A stretch of 64,000 nt of DNA from Gammaproteobacteria bacterium (GTDB lineage: Bacteria; Pseudomonadota; Gammaproteobacteria; Thiotrichales; Thiotrichaceae): contig JAHJJD010000054.1 of assembly GCA_018822845.1 (NCBI GenBank), positions 1 through 64,000 on the forward strand, in the 5' to 3' direction. Below are positions 41,218 through 51,064 of this stretch, piece by piece (within the stretch, counting starts at the first letter, position 1; every line of letters starts with the position of its first letter). The notes under the pieces were generated by a model. The model had not been told where the DNA came from and searched no databases. It saw only the letters and a list, made by a program, of their open reading frames with translations. Both the position numbers and the translations under genes were made by a program.

Positions 41218-41395
41218 TGTCGACATCTTGATGTCAAATGGTGCACTGCAAGCCTGTTTTCCAAGTCAAACACCGTCATGTACTTGTTATGATGTCGACA
41301 TTATAACTTGATAATGTCAACAATGTCAGGATGTTTTACTTGAAAAAACCCTCTTTCACGGTATTATTGTCAACATAAAGGACGAGATGTCGACA
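41218..41395. promoter_or_regulatory. Cluster of TGTCGACA/TGTCAACA operator-like sites between sucA and gntR
   Basis: TGTCGACA at 41218, 41293, 41388; TGTCAACA at 41315 and 41368. Confidence 0.7.
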
Positions 41396-41409
41396 AAACG
41401 AGGAGCACC

Positions 41410-42099
41410 ATGGCTTTTTTAACTGCATGTAAATTGCACGAACCGGTGACAATTGCAGACAAGTTATTTCTTGATCTGCGCCGCGCCATTCTGGAGGGTG
41501 AAATCCCCGCCGGAAAAAAAATCAGTGAGCCGGAACTGGCGTCCGCATATGGCGTAAGCCGGGGTTCGTTGCGGGAAGCGATTGGCAAGCTGGAGAACTG
41601 TAATCTGGTGACGCGCAAGCCCAATATTGGCGCACGCATCATCGGGTTTTCGACCGAACAAATGATGGAAATCTATCAGGTTCGCGAAGCCATGGAGGGC
41701 ATGGCAGCGCGTTTGGCCGCTGATAACATGTCTGAAGAGGAAGTGACCCGGCTGCGTCGCATTCTCGATCGGCATCGCGAACAAATTGAGAAGCACCAGG
41801 ATTACTCCCAGCAAGATGTCGACCTGGATTTCCATTTCAGCATCATTCAGGGAAGTAAGAATTCACGCCTGATCCGCATGCTGTGTCAGGATTTGTACGA
41901 TCTGGTGCGGTTTTACCGTTTCCGGCTTAAATCCGGCTTCAACCGCAGCGAACAGGCTTATCAGGAACACAACCTGATTGTGTCCGCCATTGAGCGGCGC
42001 GACGGGGAAATGGCGGAGACCCTGATGCGCCATCACATCCGGGCTTCACAGGACAATGCCCGCAAGACGCTGGAAGCAATGTCGCAAGCCCAGTCCTGA
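41410..42099 (+). CDS. GntR-family (FCD domain) transcriptional regulator
   Basis: ILEGEIPAGKKISEPELASAYGVSRGSLREAIGKLENCNLVTRKPNIGARI; C-terminal FCD helices. Confidence 0.92.
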   Translation: MAFLTACKLHEPVTIADKLFLDLRRAILEGEIPAGKKISEPELASAYGVSRGSLREAIGKLENCNLVTRKPNIGARIIGFSTEQMMEIYQVREAMEGMAARLAADNMSEEEVTRLRRILDRHREQIEKHQDYSQQDVDLDFHFSIIQGSKNSRLIRMLCQDLYDLVRFYRFRLKSGFNRSEQAYQEHNLIVSAIERRDGEMAETLMRHHIRASQDNARKTLEAMSQAQS

Positions 42100-42133
42100 G
42101 GCCAAACAGTATTTTATCCAACGGGAAACAGCT

Positions 42134-42511
42134 ATGAAGAATACGCACAACCGACCCCTTTCCCCTCACTTGCAGGTGTACAAGCCGCAACTGACATCCA
42201 TGTTATCGATCCTGCATCGTGGCACGGGTGTAGTGCTGGCGGTCGGCACACTGCTGGTAACGTACTGGCTGGCAGCCATTGCGGGCGGTGAGGAATCATT
42301 CAACAGCGCTAACGCCATCCTCGGCTCATGGTTCGGCAAGCTGGTGTTGTTTGGTTGGTCATGGGCGCTGTTCTATCACCTTTCCAATGGTATCCGTCAC
42401 TTGTTGTGGGATATCGGTTTCGGTTTTGACCTTCCTACTGTTTACCTGACTGGCAAGATTGTGGTGGGCGCTTCATTCGTGCTGACCATCCTGCTGTGGA
42501 TTGTTGCCTGA
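42134..42511 (+). CDS. sdhC: Succinate dehydrogenase cytochrome b556 subunit
   Basis: MKNTHNRPLSPHLQVYKPQLTSMLSILHRGTGVVLAVG...HLSNGIRHLLWDIG. Confidence 0.95.
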   Translation: MKNTHNRPLSPHLQVYKPQLTSMLSILHRGTGVVLAVGTLLVTYWLAAIAGGEESFNSANAILGSWFGKLVLFGWSWALFYHLSNGIRHLLWDIGFGFDLPTVYLTGKIVVGASFVLTILLWIVA

Positions 42512-42536
42512 AGGCCGTATTCAAGGAGTTTTGCAG

Positions 42537-42917
42537 ATGAGTTTATTGACGCCTTTCAAACGGGCCAGCGGCCTTGGCAGCACCAGCGACGGGGTAAAGC
42601 ACTGGTGGATGCAACGCATGACCGCTGTTGCCCTGGTTCCACTCACATTCTGGGTCGCTTTTGCAGTTGCATCCCATACTGGATCGGATTACGCCACAGT
42701 AGCGGCCTGGTTCACCCAGCCGTTCACTACCACCATGCTGACACTGTTCGTGTTTACTGCGTTCCTGCACGCCAGCCAGGGTCTGACCGTGGTCATTGAG
42801 GATTATATCCATCATGACGGCGTGAAAGTCACCGCGCTGGTCGGCATGAAACTGGCGCTGGTATTACTGGGAACCAGCAGCATCCTGAGCATTTTACGTA
42901 CCGCTTTTGCAGGCTGA
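42537..42917 (+). CDS. sdhD: Succinate dehydrogenase hydrophobic membrane anchor
   Basis: KHWWMQRMTAVALVPLTFWVAF...HASQGLTVVIEDYIHHDGVK. Confidence 0.93.
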   Translation: MSLLTPFKRASGLGSTSDGVKHWWMQRMTAVALVPLTFWVAFAVASHTGSDYATVAAWFTQPFTTTMLTLFVFTAFLHASQGLTVVIEDYIHHDGVKVTALVGMKLALVLLGTSSILSILRTAFAG

Positions 42918-42936
42918 TTGAGGGAGCACACAACAA

Positions 42937-44724
42937 ATGTCCGAATACAAGATCGAACATCATACCTATGACGTAGTGGTTGTAGGCGCTGGCGGCGCGG
43001 GTTTGCGTGCCACTTTCGGGATGGCTGTGAAAGGTTTGTCCACTGCCTGCATCACCAAGGTTTTCCCGACCCGCAGCCATACCGTGGCGGCACAGGGCGG
43101 CATGTCCGCCGCACTCGGCAACATGGGGCCGGACAAGTGGCAATGGCACATGTACGATACCGTGAAAGGTTCCGACTGGCTGGGTGACCAGGATGCCATC
43201 GAATACATGTGCCGTGAAGCAGGCCCTGCCGTGATTGAACTGGAACATCAGGGCGTGCCGTTTTCCCGCACGGAAGACGGACGTATTTACCAGCGTCCGT
43301 TTGGCGGCATGACCACCGAATTTGGCAAAGGCATTGCGCAACGTACTTGCGCGGCGGCTGACCGCACCGGCCATGCCATCCTGCATACCTTGTACCAACA
43401 GTCCTTGCGCCATAACGCAGTATTTTTCATTGAGCATTTCGCTACTGACCTGATCATGGACGAAGACGGCGTTTGCCGTGGGGTCATGGCCTGGGATTTG
43501 GCGAATGGTATCCTGCGCCTGTTCCGTGCCCAGAAAGTGGTGCTGGCAACCGGCGGTTACGGGCGTGCCTACTTCTCGGCAACCTCCGCCCACACCTGTA
43601 CCGGCGACGGTAACGGCATGGTGACACGTGCTGGCCTGCCCTTGCAGGATATGGAATTCACCCAGTTCCACCCTACCGGCATCTATGGTTCAGGCTGCCT
43701 GATCACCGAAGGGGTGCGTGGTGAAGGCGGTTATCTGACCAACTCACAGGGCGAGCGTTTCATGGAACGTTATGCGCCGAACGCCAAAGACCTGGCTTCG
43801 CGTGACGTGGTAAGCCGCGCCATGACGGTGGAAATCAACGAAGGCCGTGGTGTTGGCCCGGAGAAGGATCATATCCATATCCATCTGGAACATCTGGGTG
43901 CAGAAGTCATCCACGAACGTCTGCCGGGTATTGCCGAAAGTGCGAAAATCTTCGCGGGCGTAGACGTAACCAAAGAACCGATTCCGGTGCTGCCAACCGT
44001 CCACTACAACATGGGCGGCATCCCTACCAACTACCACGGCGAAGTCGTCACCCTGAAAGACGGTAACCCTGACAGCACGGTTCCCGGCCTGATGGCGATT
44101 GGCGAATGTGCCTGTGTATCCGTGCACGGTGCGAACCGCCTGGGTTCCAACTCACTGCTCGACATCGTGGTATTCGGTCGTGCAGCGGCTAACCGTTGCG
44201 CCGAAACCCTGTCACCGGGCGCTGTCCAGCAAGACCTGCCCGTTTCCGGTGTAAACAAAGCCATGGATCGTTTCAAGCGCATCCATAATGCCAATGGCAG
44301 CAAGACCACCGCACAAATTCGCGACAATATGCAGCGCACCATGCAGAAACACGCTGCGGTATTCCGTACCGGCGAATCCATGCAGGAAGGTGTGGCGAAA
44401 ATGAACGAGATTTACGCCAGCTTCAACGATGTTGCCGTCAGAGACCGCAGCCTGGTGTGGAACTCTGACCTGATGGAAACCTTTGAGCTGGCCAACCTGC
44501 TGGATTGCGCCCAGACCTCCATCAACTGCGCCTTGAACCGTGAAGAAAGCCGTGGTGCACACGCCCGTGAAGACTTCCCTGATCGTAATGATGAAACCTG
44601 GATGAAACACTCCATTGCCTGGCTGGATGATGCTGGCAAGGTATCCATCGACTACCGCCCCGTCCACACTTACACGTTGACGGATGAAATCGACTACATC
44701 GCACCGAAGAAACGGGTTTACTAA
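42937..44724 (+). CDS. sdhA: Succinate dehydrogenase flavoprotein subunit
   Basis: [18 protein letters not shown]...[21 protein letters not shown]. Confidence 0.98.
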   Translation: MSEYKIEHHTYDVVVVGAGGAGLRATFGMAVKGLSTACITKVFPTRSHTVAAQGGMSAALGNMGPDKWQWHMYDTVKGSDWLGDQDAIEYMCREAGPAVIELEHQGVPFSRTEDGRIYQRPFGGMTTEFGKGIAQRTCAAADRTGHAILHTLYQQSLRHNAVFFIEHFATDLIMDEDGVCRGVMAWDLANGILRLFRAQKVVLATGGYGRAYFSATSAHTCTGDGNGMVTRAGLPLQDMEFTQFHPTGIYGSGCLITEGVRGEGGYLTNSQGERFMERYAPNAKDLASRDVVSRAMTVEINEGRGVGPEKDHIHIHLEHLGAEVIHERLPGIAESAKIFAGVDVTKEPIPVLPTVHYNMGGIPTNYHGEVVTLKDGNPDSTVPGLMAIGECACVSVHGANRLGSNSLLDIVVFGRAAANRCAETLSPGAVQQDLPVSGVNKAMDRFKRIHNANGSKTTAQIRDNMQRTMQKHAAVFRTGESMQEGVAKMNEIYASFNDVAVRDRSLVWNSDLMETFELANLLDCAQTSINCALNREESRGAHAREDFPDRNDETWMKHSIAWLDDAGKVSIDYRPVHTYTLTDEIDYIAPKKRVY

Positions 44725-44736
44725 GGGAGCATAGCC

Positions 44737-45516
44737 ATGGCTGAATTTACATTGCCTGCCAACTCGGTGATCAAGACTGGCAAAACCTGGGCAGCACCTG
44801 CTGGTGCAACCCGTGTTAAAAACTTCCGCATCTACCGTTACGACCCGGATAGCGGCGAAAACCCGCGCTGGGATACCTACCAGATCGACCTCGACCAGTG
44901 TGGGCCGATGGTGCTGGATGCGTTACTGAAGATCAAGAACGAGATTGATCCTTCCCTGACCTTCCGCCGCTCCTGCCGTGAAGGGATTTGCGGTTCCTGC
45001 TCAATGAATATCGGTGGTACCAATACGCTGGCCTGCATCAAGGCGATTGACGCATTTGACGGCGACCTGCAAATCAGCCCGCTGCCACACATGGAAGTCG
45101 TCAAGGATCTGGTTCCTGACCTGACCCACTTCTACGCGCAGTACTCCTCCATCAAACCATGGATGCAGACCCAGACCCCGGCTCCACCGGATCGCGAACG
45201 CCTGCAATCGCCGGAAGACCGCAAGAAGCTGGACGGCCTGTATGAATGCATCCTGTGTGCAAGCTGCTCAACCTCCTGCCCCAGCTACTGGTGGAACAGT
45301 GACCGTTACCTCGGCCCGGCAGTACTGCTGCAAGCTTACCGTTGGGTGGTGGACAGCCGTGACGAAGCGACTGGTGAGCGTCTGGACAATCTGGAAGACC
45401 CATTCCGCCTGTACCGTTGCCATACCATCATGAACTGCACCAATACCTGTCCGAAGGGCTTGAACCCGGCCAAGGCAATTGCAGAACTGAAGAAGAAAAT
45501 GATCGAACGTAGATAA
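44737..45516 (+). CDS. sdhB: Succinate dehydrogenase iron-sulfur subunit
   Basis: [60 protein letters not shown]. Confidence 0.98.
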   Translation: MAEFTLPANSVIKTGKTWAAPAGATRVKNFRIYRYDPDSGENPRWDTYQIDLDQCGPMVLDALLKIKNEIDPSLTFRRSCREGICGSCSMNIGGTNTLACIKAIDAFDGDLQISPLPHMEVVKDLVPDLTHFYAQYSSIKPWMQTQTPAPPDRERLQSPEDRKKLDGLYECILCASCSTSCPSYWWNSDRYLGPAVLLQAYRWVVDSRDEATGERLDNLEDPFRLYRCHTIMNCTNTCPKGLNPAKAIAELKKKMIERR

Positions 45517-45525
45517 GACCGATGT

Positions 45526-45559
45526 GATGCAGGGGCGAAAAATCTTTCGCCCCTGCATC
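45526..45559. promoter_or_regulatory. Perfect 15-bp stem, 4-nt loop intercistronic hairpin between sdhB and sdhE
   Basis: GATGCAGGGGCGAAA-AATC-TTTCGCCCCTGCATC. Confidence 0.75.
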
Positions 45560-45583
45560 CCTATAAAAACAGGACACAGCACC

Positions 45584-45820
45584 ATGAGCGAACTTTCCCG
45601 TTTGAAACTGCGCTGTCGGCGCGGCATGAAAGAACTGGATGTGTTGTTCCAGCGTTATCTGGAAGTTCACTACCCATCCGCCAGCGCGGAAGAAATCCAG
45701 CAACTGAATGAACTGCTGGACATACAGGATCCTCTACTGTTTGCCATGATTCTTGACATGGAACCGGTTCCTGGAACATATGCTGAGCTTGTTGCCAAAT
45801 TGAGGAAGGCACATGACTGA
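45584..45820 (+). CDS. sdhE: FAD assembly factor SdhE (SDHAF2 family)
   Basis: LKLRCRRGMKELDVLFQRYLEVHYPSAS: RGxxE motif; directly downstream of sdhB. Confidence 0.9.
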   Translation: MSELSRLKLRCRRGMKELDVLFQRYLEVHYPSASAEEIQQLNELLDIQDPLLFAMILDMEPVPGTYAELVAKLRKAHD

Positions 45821-46094
45821 GCACCTGGAAAAGGAGCGGATGGTACGCCTGCGCTGGGCCTGCCGCCGCACCCTGCAAGTGCTGGATCGGCCCTTGGGAG
45901 ACTTTTTGCAGGACTGCTTCGCCGATCTGGACATGGGGGAACAGTTTGCATTTGAACGCCTGTTGAACTGCAAGGATCAGGAAATTCTCGACTGGCTGAT
46001 CGGCAATCGGCAACCACACGACGCCCGCATTTGCGGTATCATCGACAAGATACGCGCCCACAACGACACTAACGGAGGAAATTCCCATGCCTGA
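45813..46094 (+). CDS. SdhE-like paralog lacking the RGxxE motif
   Basis: RLRWACRRTLQVLDRPLGDFLQDCFADLDMGEQFAFERLLNCKDQEILDWLIGNRQPHD has the SdhE fold pattern but RRTLQVLD in place of RRGMxELD. Confidence 0.7.
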   Translation: MTEHLEKERMVRLRWACRRTLQVLDRPLGDFLQDCFADLDMGEQFAFERLLNCKDQEILDWLIGNRQPHDARICGIIDKIRAHNDTNGGNSHA

Positions 46095-46509
46095 AATTCA
46101 TGACCTTTCCCCCAAAACTGCCTACACCTTCTTGCAGGAAACGCCCCGCAGCGTCCTGATCGACATTCGCTCATCCATGGAATACCTGTTTGTCGGTCAC
46201 CCGGTTGGCTCTGTGCACATTGCCTGGATCGATGAACCGGACTGGCAGGAAAACCCTGATTTCTCAATCGAAGTCCAGCGGCTGCTGGAACAGCGTTTCA
46301 AGGACTGCGACGCCAGACAGGATGCATCCGTCGTACTGATCTGCCGCAGCGGGAAGCGCTCCCAGGAAGCCGGGGCTGCCTTGCTGGCAGCCGGTTTCCA
46401 GAACGTCATGCACGTCGACGAAGGTTTTGAAGGCGAACGTGACGAGAACCACCATCGTGGCACCCTGGGAGGCTGGCGTTTTCATGGCCTACCGTGGGAG
46501 CAGTGCTGA
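46087..46509 (+). CDS. Rhodanese-like domain protein
   Basis: SVLIDIRSSMEYLFVGHPVGSVHIAW; VVLICRSGKRSQEAGAALLAAGFQNVMHVDEGFEG. Confidence 0.9.
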   Translation: MPEIHDLSPKTAYTFLQETPRSVLIDIRSSMEYLFVGHPVGSVHIAWIDEPDWQENPDFSIEVQRLLEQRFKDCDARQDASVVLICRSGKRSQEAGAALLAAGFQNVMHVDEGFEGERDENHHRGTLGGWRFHGLPWEQC

Positions 46510-46709
46510 AATAGCATCATCCCGCCAATCATTCATTCCAAGAACTCGTACATTATTCTGATTTATAAGCGCAATCATCGGCGCGCCCCTGCCTTTTATT
46601 CTATTTTCCCTGCCAGTTTCTCTGGTTGTAATTCAGCGTATCGCATACTATAAAAACATATGTTTTTATGGCTTGATACTAAACCCTCAATAAAAGGAGT
46701 TTCCCCCGC

Positions 46710-47582
46710 ATGAAACTTAAATCGTTAATCGTACTGTTACTGGCTGGCATCTGGGGTGTCGGTGGCTGGTGGTGGTATACCTGTAAAGTCAAAGGTTTCT
46801 GTGGTGCAGACGTAACAACTGCCCAGGTTGCCGCCGGAACTGCGGCAGTTGGCGCAGCCGCAATGTCTGCTAATGAGGATCCTGACAAAGCACCAGCAAT
46901 GGCAGAAGCTGCTACTGAACAGCCTGAAGCCGAAAAAGCCGCCGCCGAGAAAGCTGCCGCTGAACAGGCTGAAGCTGAAAAAGCCGCCGCCGAGAAAGCC
47001 GCCGCTGAACAAGTTGAAGCTGAAAAGGCCGCCGCCGAGAAAGCCGCCGCTGAACAAGTTGAAGCTGAAAAGGCCGCCGCCGAGAAAGCCGCCACTGAAC
47101 AAGCTGAAGCTGAAAAGGCCGCTGCCGAGAAAGCCGCTGCCGAAAAAGCTGAGGCTGAAAAGGCCGCTACCGAACAAGAACAGGCAGATGCTGACAAGGT
47201 AACCATGGAAACCAGCGCTAGCGCTGCTGGTAACGGCTCAGGCATCGACCCTGCCACCCTGCACTTCCCGACCGGCTCCGCCAACACGCAACTGGCAGAT
47301 GACACCAAAGCCTATTTCGAGAAAGTCACAAACTTCCTCAAGGAAAACCAATCGGCCAAAGTCACCATCACCGGCCACACGGACGACCAGGGTGATGCTG
47401 GCAAAAACAAGGCTCTTGGCCTGAAACGCGCTGAACTGATCAAGCAGATGCTGTCTGACATGGGTGCACCAACAGACCGGATTACCGCTTCATCCGAAGG
47501 AGAAGACAAGCCGGTGGCGGACAACAAGACCCCTGAAGGCCGCAAGAAAAACCGCCGCGTCGAAGTAACCCCCGAGCAATAA
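46710..47582 (+). CDS. OmpA-family protein with Ala/Glu/Lys-rich repeat linker
   Basis: N-terminal TM; C-terminal KVTITGHTDDQGDAGKNKALGLKRAELIKQML...NRRVEVTPEQ. Confidence 0.88.
   Translation: MKLKSLIVLLLAGIWGVGGWWWYTCKVKGFCGADVTTAQVAAGTAAVGAAAMSANEDPDKAPAMAEAATEQPEAEKAAAEKAAAEQAEAEKAAAEKAAAEQVEAEKAAAEKAAAEQVEAEKAAAEKAATEQAEAEKAAAEKAAAEKAEAEKAATEQEQADADKVTMETSASAAGNGSGIDPATLHFPTGSANTQLADDTKAYFEKVTNFLKENQSAKVTITGHTDDQGDAGKNKALGLKRAELIKQMLSDMGAPTDRITASSEGEDKPVADNKTPEGRKKNRRVEVTPEQ
46923..47179 (+). repeat. 45-bp (15-aa) tandem repeat in the OmpA-family gene linker
   Basis: Repeated EAEKAAAEKAAAEQ(A/V) units, near-identical at nucleotide level (GAAGCTGAAAAGGCCGCCGCCGAGAAAGCC). Confidence 0.9.
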
Positions 47583-47602
47583 GCTGATTGGAGTTGTTCA
47601 CC

Positions 47603-47734
47603 ATGTTTAAAGACATAACAAGCCGTTACGACATGACCAGCGCCAGTCTGGATGTCATCATCATGCTGGCAGTCGCTTTTCTGCTGGGTTTCCTGTTTTG
47701 TTACTTCCGCAACAAAGCCAGTCAGGAGGACTAA
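47603..47734 (+). CDS. 43-aa single-pass membrane protein
   Basis: ORF MFKDITSRYDMTSASLDVIIMLAVAFLLGFLFCYFRNKASQED, RBS-like GGAG upstream; below the ORF-track cutoff. Confidence 0.6.
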   Translation: MFKDITSRYDMTSASLDVIIMLAVAFLLGFLFCYFRNKASQED

Positions 47735-47737
47735 GCG

Positions 47738-48349
47738 ATGAACCAGAACCCCGATTACACTTTCGGCATAGCCAGTCTGGAAATCATCCTGCTGCTGCTG
47801 CTGTCATTCCTGCTCGGCATGTTGCTGTGCTGGCTGTTGCGCAAAATGGGCCTGTGCTGCGTCGCTCGTGAGCCTGATGACGGCTATGCGTATGACGAAA
47901 GAAAGATCAGCAACGGAGGAGGTTATACCGCCGACATCAACTCCCTGTTGCGCTCCCGCGAAGGCTCAGTCTCCAGTCATGACATGTCCCGCCCGCTGAC
48001 ATCCAAAATCCCGAGCGGAGCCACCCACGAAGTCTCCGGCATGGCAGCCGCAGCGACTGGCGTTGCCGCCAGCATTGCCGGTATCGGTGGTGGCCGCAAG
48101 GATGACCTGAAAAAACTGGAAGGTATTGGCCCCAAGCTGGAAAAAGTGCTGAATAGCGCTGGCATCCAGAACTATGAGCAACTGGCCGCAATGACGCCAG
48201 ACGCCATCAAGCCGTTGCTGGAAGCGGCTGGCAGCCAATTCAGGATGCATGACCCCAAGAGCTGGCCCTACCAGGCTGAACTCGCAGCAAAAGGTGAATG
48301 GGAACGCTTGCAGGAATACCAGAACCTGCTGATTGGTGGCCACGAGTAA
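47738..48349 (+). CDS. Membrane-anchored helix-hairpin-helix protein
   Basis: TM LEIILLLLLSFLLGMLLCWLL; C-terminal DDLKKLEGIGPKLEKVLNSAGIQNYEQLAAMTPD. Confidence 0.8.
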   Translation: MNQNPDYTFGIASLEIILLLLLSFLLGMLLCWLLRKMGLCCVAREPDDGYAYDERKISNGGGYTADINSLLRSREGSVSSHDMSRPLTSKIPSGATHEVSGMAAAATGVAASIAGIGGGRKDDLKKLEGIGPKLEKVLNSAGIQNYEQLAAMTPDAIKPLLEAAGSQFRMHDPKSWPYQAELAAKGEWERLQEYQNLLIGGHE

Positions 48350-48374
48350 TCCAGCCCCCAGACTCCCGTTCTGC

Positions 48375-48411
48375 AACAAAGCCCTTTACCCATCAGGCAA
48401 AGGGCTTTGTT
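48375..48411. terminator. Bidirectional terminator-like hairpin between convergent genes
   Basis: AACAAAGCCCTTT (48375-48387) / AAAGGGCTTTGTT (48399-48411). Confidence 0.8.
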
Positions 48412-48415
48412 CATT

Positions 48416-48970
48416 TCAGGTCATGGAAGAAAACGCGCTCTTGAGATATTGCACCATCGAAACAACCGTCAATACGGTAGCAATCGCCAGCGCCACCATC
48501 CCCCATTCCCGCAACGGTAGCACACCAAACAGATCCTGATTGTACAGCAGGAAAATCAGCGCAATGATTTGCGCCGTGGTTTTCACCTTACCGATAAAAG
48601 CTACTGCCACCTTGCCACGCGCACCGACTTCCGCCATCCATTCGCGCAGGGCTGAAATGGTGATTTCCCGCCCGATGATAATGATTGCAGCCAGTGTTAT
48701 CCACACGCTGGCTTCACGCTCCACCAGCAGGATCATCGCCACCGCCACGATCAGCTTGTCGGCCACCGGGTCGAGGAACGCACCGAAACGTGATTCCTGC
48801 TGCCACAGGCGAGCCAGATAGCCATCCGCCCAGTCAGTCAGCCCCGCAATGCCGAACACGGTCGCAGCCGCCAGCGGAGCCCATGGCTTGTCCAGATAGA
48901 ACAGGTACACCAACAATGGAATGAATATGATCCGCAGCCATGTAAGCATTACCGGCAGGTTGAACACCAT
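48416..48970 (-). CDS. pgsA: CDP-diacylglycerol-glycerol-3-phosphate 3-phosphatidyltransferase
   Basis: NLPVMLTWLRIIFIPLLVYLFYL; DWADGYLARLWQQESRFGAFLDPVADK CDP-alcohol motif. Confidence 0.95.
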   Translation of the reverse strand: MVFNLPVMLTWLRIIFIPLLVYLFYLDKPWAPLAAATVFGIAGLTDWADGYLARLWQQESRFGAFLDPVADKLIVAVAMILLVEREASVWITLAAIIIIGREITISALREWMAEVGARGKVAVAFIGKVKTTAQIIALIFLLYNQDLFGVLPLREWGMVALAIATVLTVVSMVQYLKSAFSSMT

Positions 48971-50805
48971 TACTTATCTTCCCCGTTAAAAAAATCGTAA
49001 ATCCGCCGCGCCAGTTCCAGACTGATGCCGGGTACTTTTGCCAGTTCTTCGGCGCTAGCGCGCTCCACTGCCCGCAAGCCGCCAAACTGTTTCAACAGAA
49101 CCTGCCGCCGTTTTGCGCCCAGACCTTCGATCTGCTCCAGCGGTGACTGGGTGCGCGCCTTCTGCCGCCGCGCCCGATGCCCGGTAATGGCGAAACGGTG
49201 CGCTTCGTCACGTATCTGCTGGATCAGGTGCAATGCCTTGGAATATTCCGGCAGGGCGAGTCTACCATTACCCTGTTCGATAATGAGCGTTTCCAGTCCC
49301 GGTTTGCGCCCTTCGCCTTTGGCAATGCCAACAATCTCCACTCCGCTGACCTGCAATTCCGCAAGCACATCAAGCGCCTGGGAAACCTGTCCCTTGCCGC
49401 CATCGATGAAAAGAATATCAGGTAGCTTGCCATCGCTCGCACTTGCCCGACGAAACCGCCGGGTCAGCGCCTGATGCATGGCTGCGTAATCATCACCCGG
49501 CTGGATACCGTCGATATTATACCGCCGGTATTCGGACTTCGCCGGGCCATTCATGTCGAACACCACGCATGACGCAACAGTCGCCTCGCCCATGGTGTGG
49601 CTGATGTCGAAACATTCCATGCGGGAAGGAAGTTCATCCAGCCCCAGAACCTCCTGCAAGGCGAACAGGCGTTGTTGCATGCCGGATTTGGACAGCAACT
49701 GCATTTGCAGCGCCTGCTCGGCGTTACGCTGCGCCATTTCCACCCACTTGCTACGTTCGCCGCGCTGCGGCTGGCGGATGGCAACCTTGCGCCCCTGTTT
49801 CAGGGTGAGCATTTCTTCCAGCACTTCCGGCTCATCGGGCATGACCGATACCAGAATATCGCTGGGCACATCATGGTTCAGGTAATACTGGGCGAGGAAA
49901 TAGCCGAGGATCTCCGCCGGTTCCGCATCTTCATCCGGCAACTGGGGGAAAAAATTGCGGTTGCCGAGGTTATTGCCATTGCGCACGGTGAATACCTGCA
50001 CGCTGGCAATCCCTGAATCCAGATGGATGGCGACCACATCGACGTTGCCATTGCCACCGCTGACGTATTGTTGCTGGGAAATGTGCCGCAGACTTTCGAT
50101 CTGGTCGCGGAATTCAGCCGCTTTCTCGAAATTGAGGGTGGAAGCAGCAGCCTCCATTTTCTGCACCAGTTCCCCGACCACATCCTGGGTGCGGCCTTGC
50201 AGAAACTGGATGGCGTGGCGCACGCTCTGGTCGTAATCTTCCTTGCTCACCAAACCGACGCAGGGGCCGCTGCAACGCTTGATCTGGTATTCCAGGCACG
50301 GGCGCGAACGGTTGGCGAAAAAACTGTCTTCGCACTGGCGTACCTTGAACAGTTTTTTCATCAGGTGCAGGGTCTGGCGTACCGCCCCCGCACTGGGATA
50401 TGGGCCGAAAAATTGCCCTGGCAGCTTGCGCGAACCCCGGTAAAACTGGATGCGCGGGTATTCCTGTTTGCTGGTTATGTAGATGTAGGGGTAACCTTTG
50501 CCGTCCTTGAGCAGGATGTTGTAGCGCGGCGCATGTTTCTTGATCAGGTTGCTTTCCAGCAGCAGGGCTTCCGCCTCAGTGCCAGTGATGGCAATTTCCA
50601 CATTGCAGATTTGTTTGACCATCGCAAAGGTGCGCGAGTTGGCGATGGTTCCCCGGAAATAGCTCGACAGCCGGTTACGCAGATCCCTGGCCTTGCCGAC
50701 GTAGAGGATTTCGCTCTCTTTGCCCAGCATACGGTACACGCCGGGCTTGTGCGGCACGGTCTTGAGGAAATCCTGCGGGTCGAAAATCGGGGTTGGGGCT
50801 TGCAT
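48970..50805 (-). CDS. uvrC: Excinuclease ABC subunit C
   Basis: FLKTVPHKPGVYRMLGKESEILYVGKARDLRNRLSSYF; start set at MQAPTPIFD. Confidence 0.96.
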   Translation of the reverse strand: MQAPTPIFDPQDFLKTVPHKPGVYRMLGKESEILYVGKARDLRNRLSSYFRGTIANSRTFAMVKQICNVEIAITGTEAEALLLESNLIKKHAPRYNILLKDGKGYPYIYITSKQEYPRIQFYRGSRKLPGQFFGPYPSAGAVRQTLHLMKKLFKVRQCEDSFFANRSRPCLEYQIKRCSGPCVGLVSKEDYDQSVRHAIQFLQGRTQDVVGELVQKMEAAASTLNFEKAAEFRDQIESLRHISQQQYVSGGNGNVDVVAIHLDSGIASVQVFTVRNGNNLGNRNFFPQLPDEDAEPAEILGYFLAQYYLNHDVPSDILVSVMPDEPEVLEEMLTLKQGRKVAIRQPQRGERSKWVEMAQRNAEQALQMQLLSKSGMQQRLFALQEVLGLDELPSRMECFDISHTMGEATVASCVVFDMNGPAKSEYRRYNIDGIQPGDDYAAMHQALTRRFRRASASDGKLPDILFIDGGKGQVSQALDVLAELQVSGVEIVGIAKGEGRKPGLETLIIEQGNGRLALPEYSKALHLIQQIRDEAHRFAITGHRARRQKARTQSPLEQIEGLGAKRRQVLLKQFGGLRAVERASAEELAKVPGISLELARRIYDFFNGEDK

Positions 50806-51064
50806 GTGGGTATTTTGCCACAGCGCAGCAATACTTACACAAAACAGAATGATGCTTAGCCCAACAATGCTTTTGCTTGCTATCCCGCAGCTCGATGAAA
50901 TTACCGGCCAAACCTTAAGAAACATCATGGTTTTGGCAAATTGTCGGCAATGGGAACTGAAATATCCACTGGCTTGCGCTACCCTATGCAGTGAACCTTT
51001 CTTCCACATGTAGAAAGCAAAAGTCATTCCAACAATCTAAATATTATTCTCAGGGTGACACCAC

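Noticed and set aside
46679-47308. 209-aa minus-strand ORF rich in SAAAFSASACS
   Set aside because: Antisense translation of the OmpA-gene tandem repeat.
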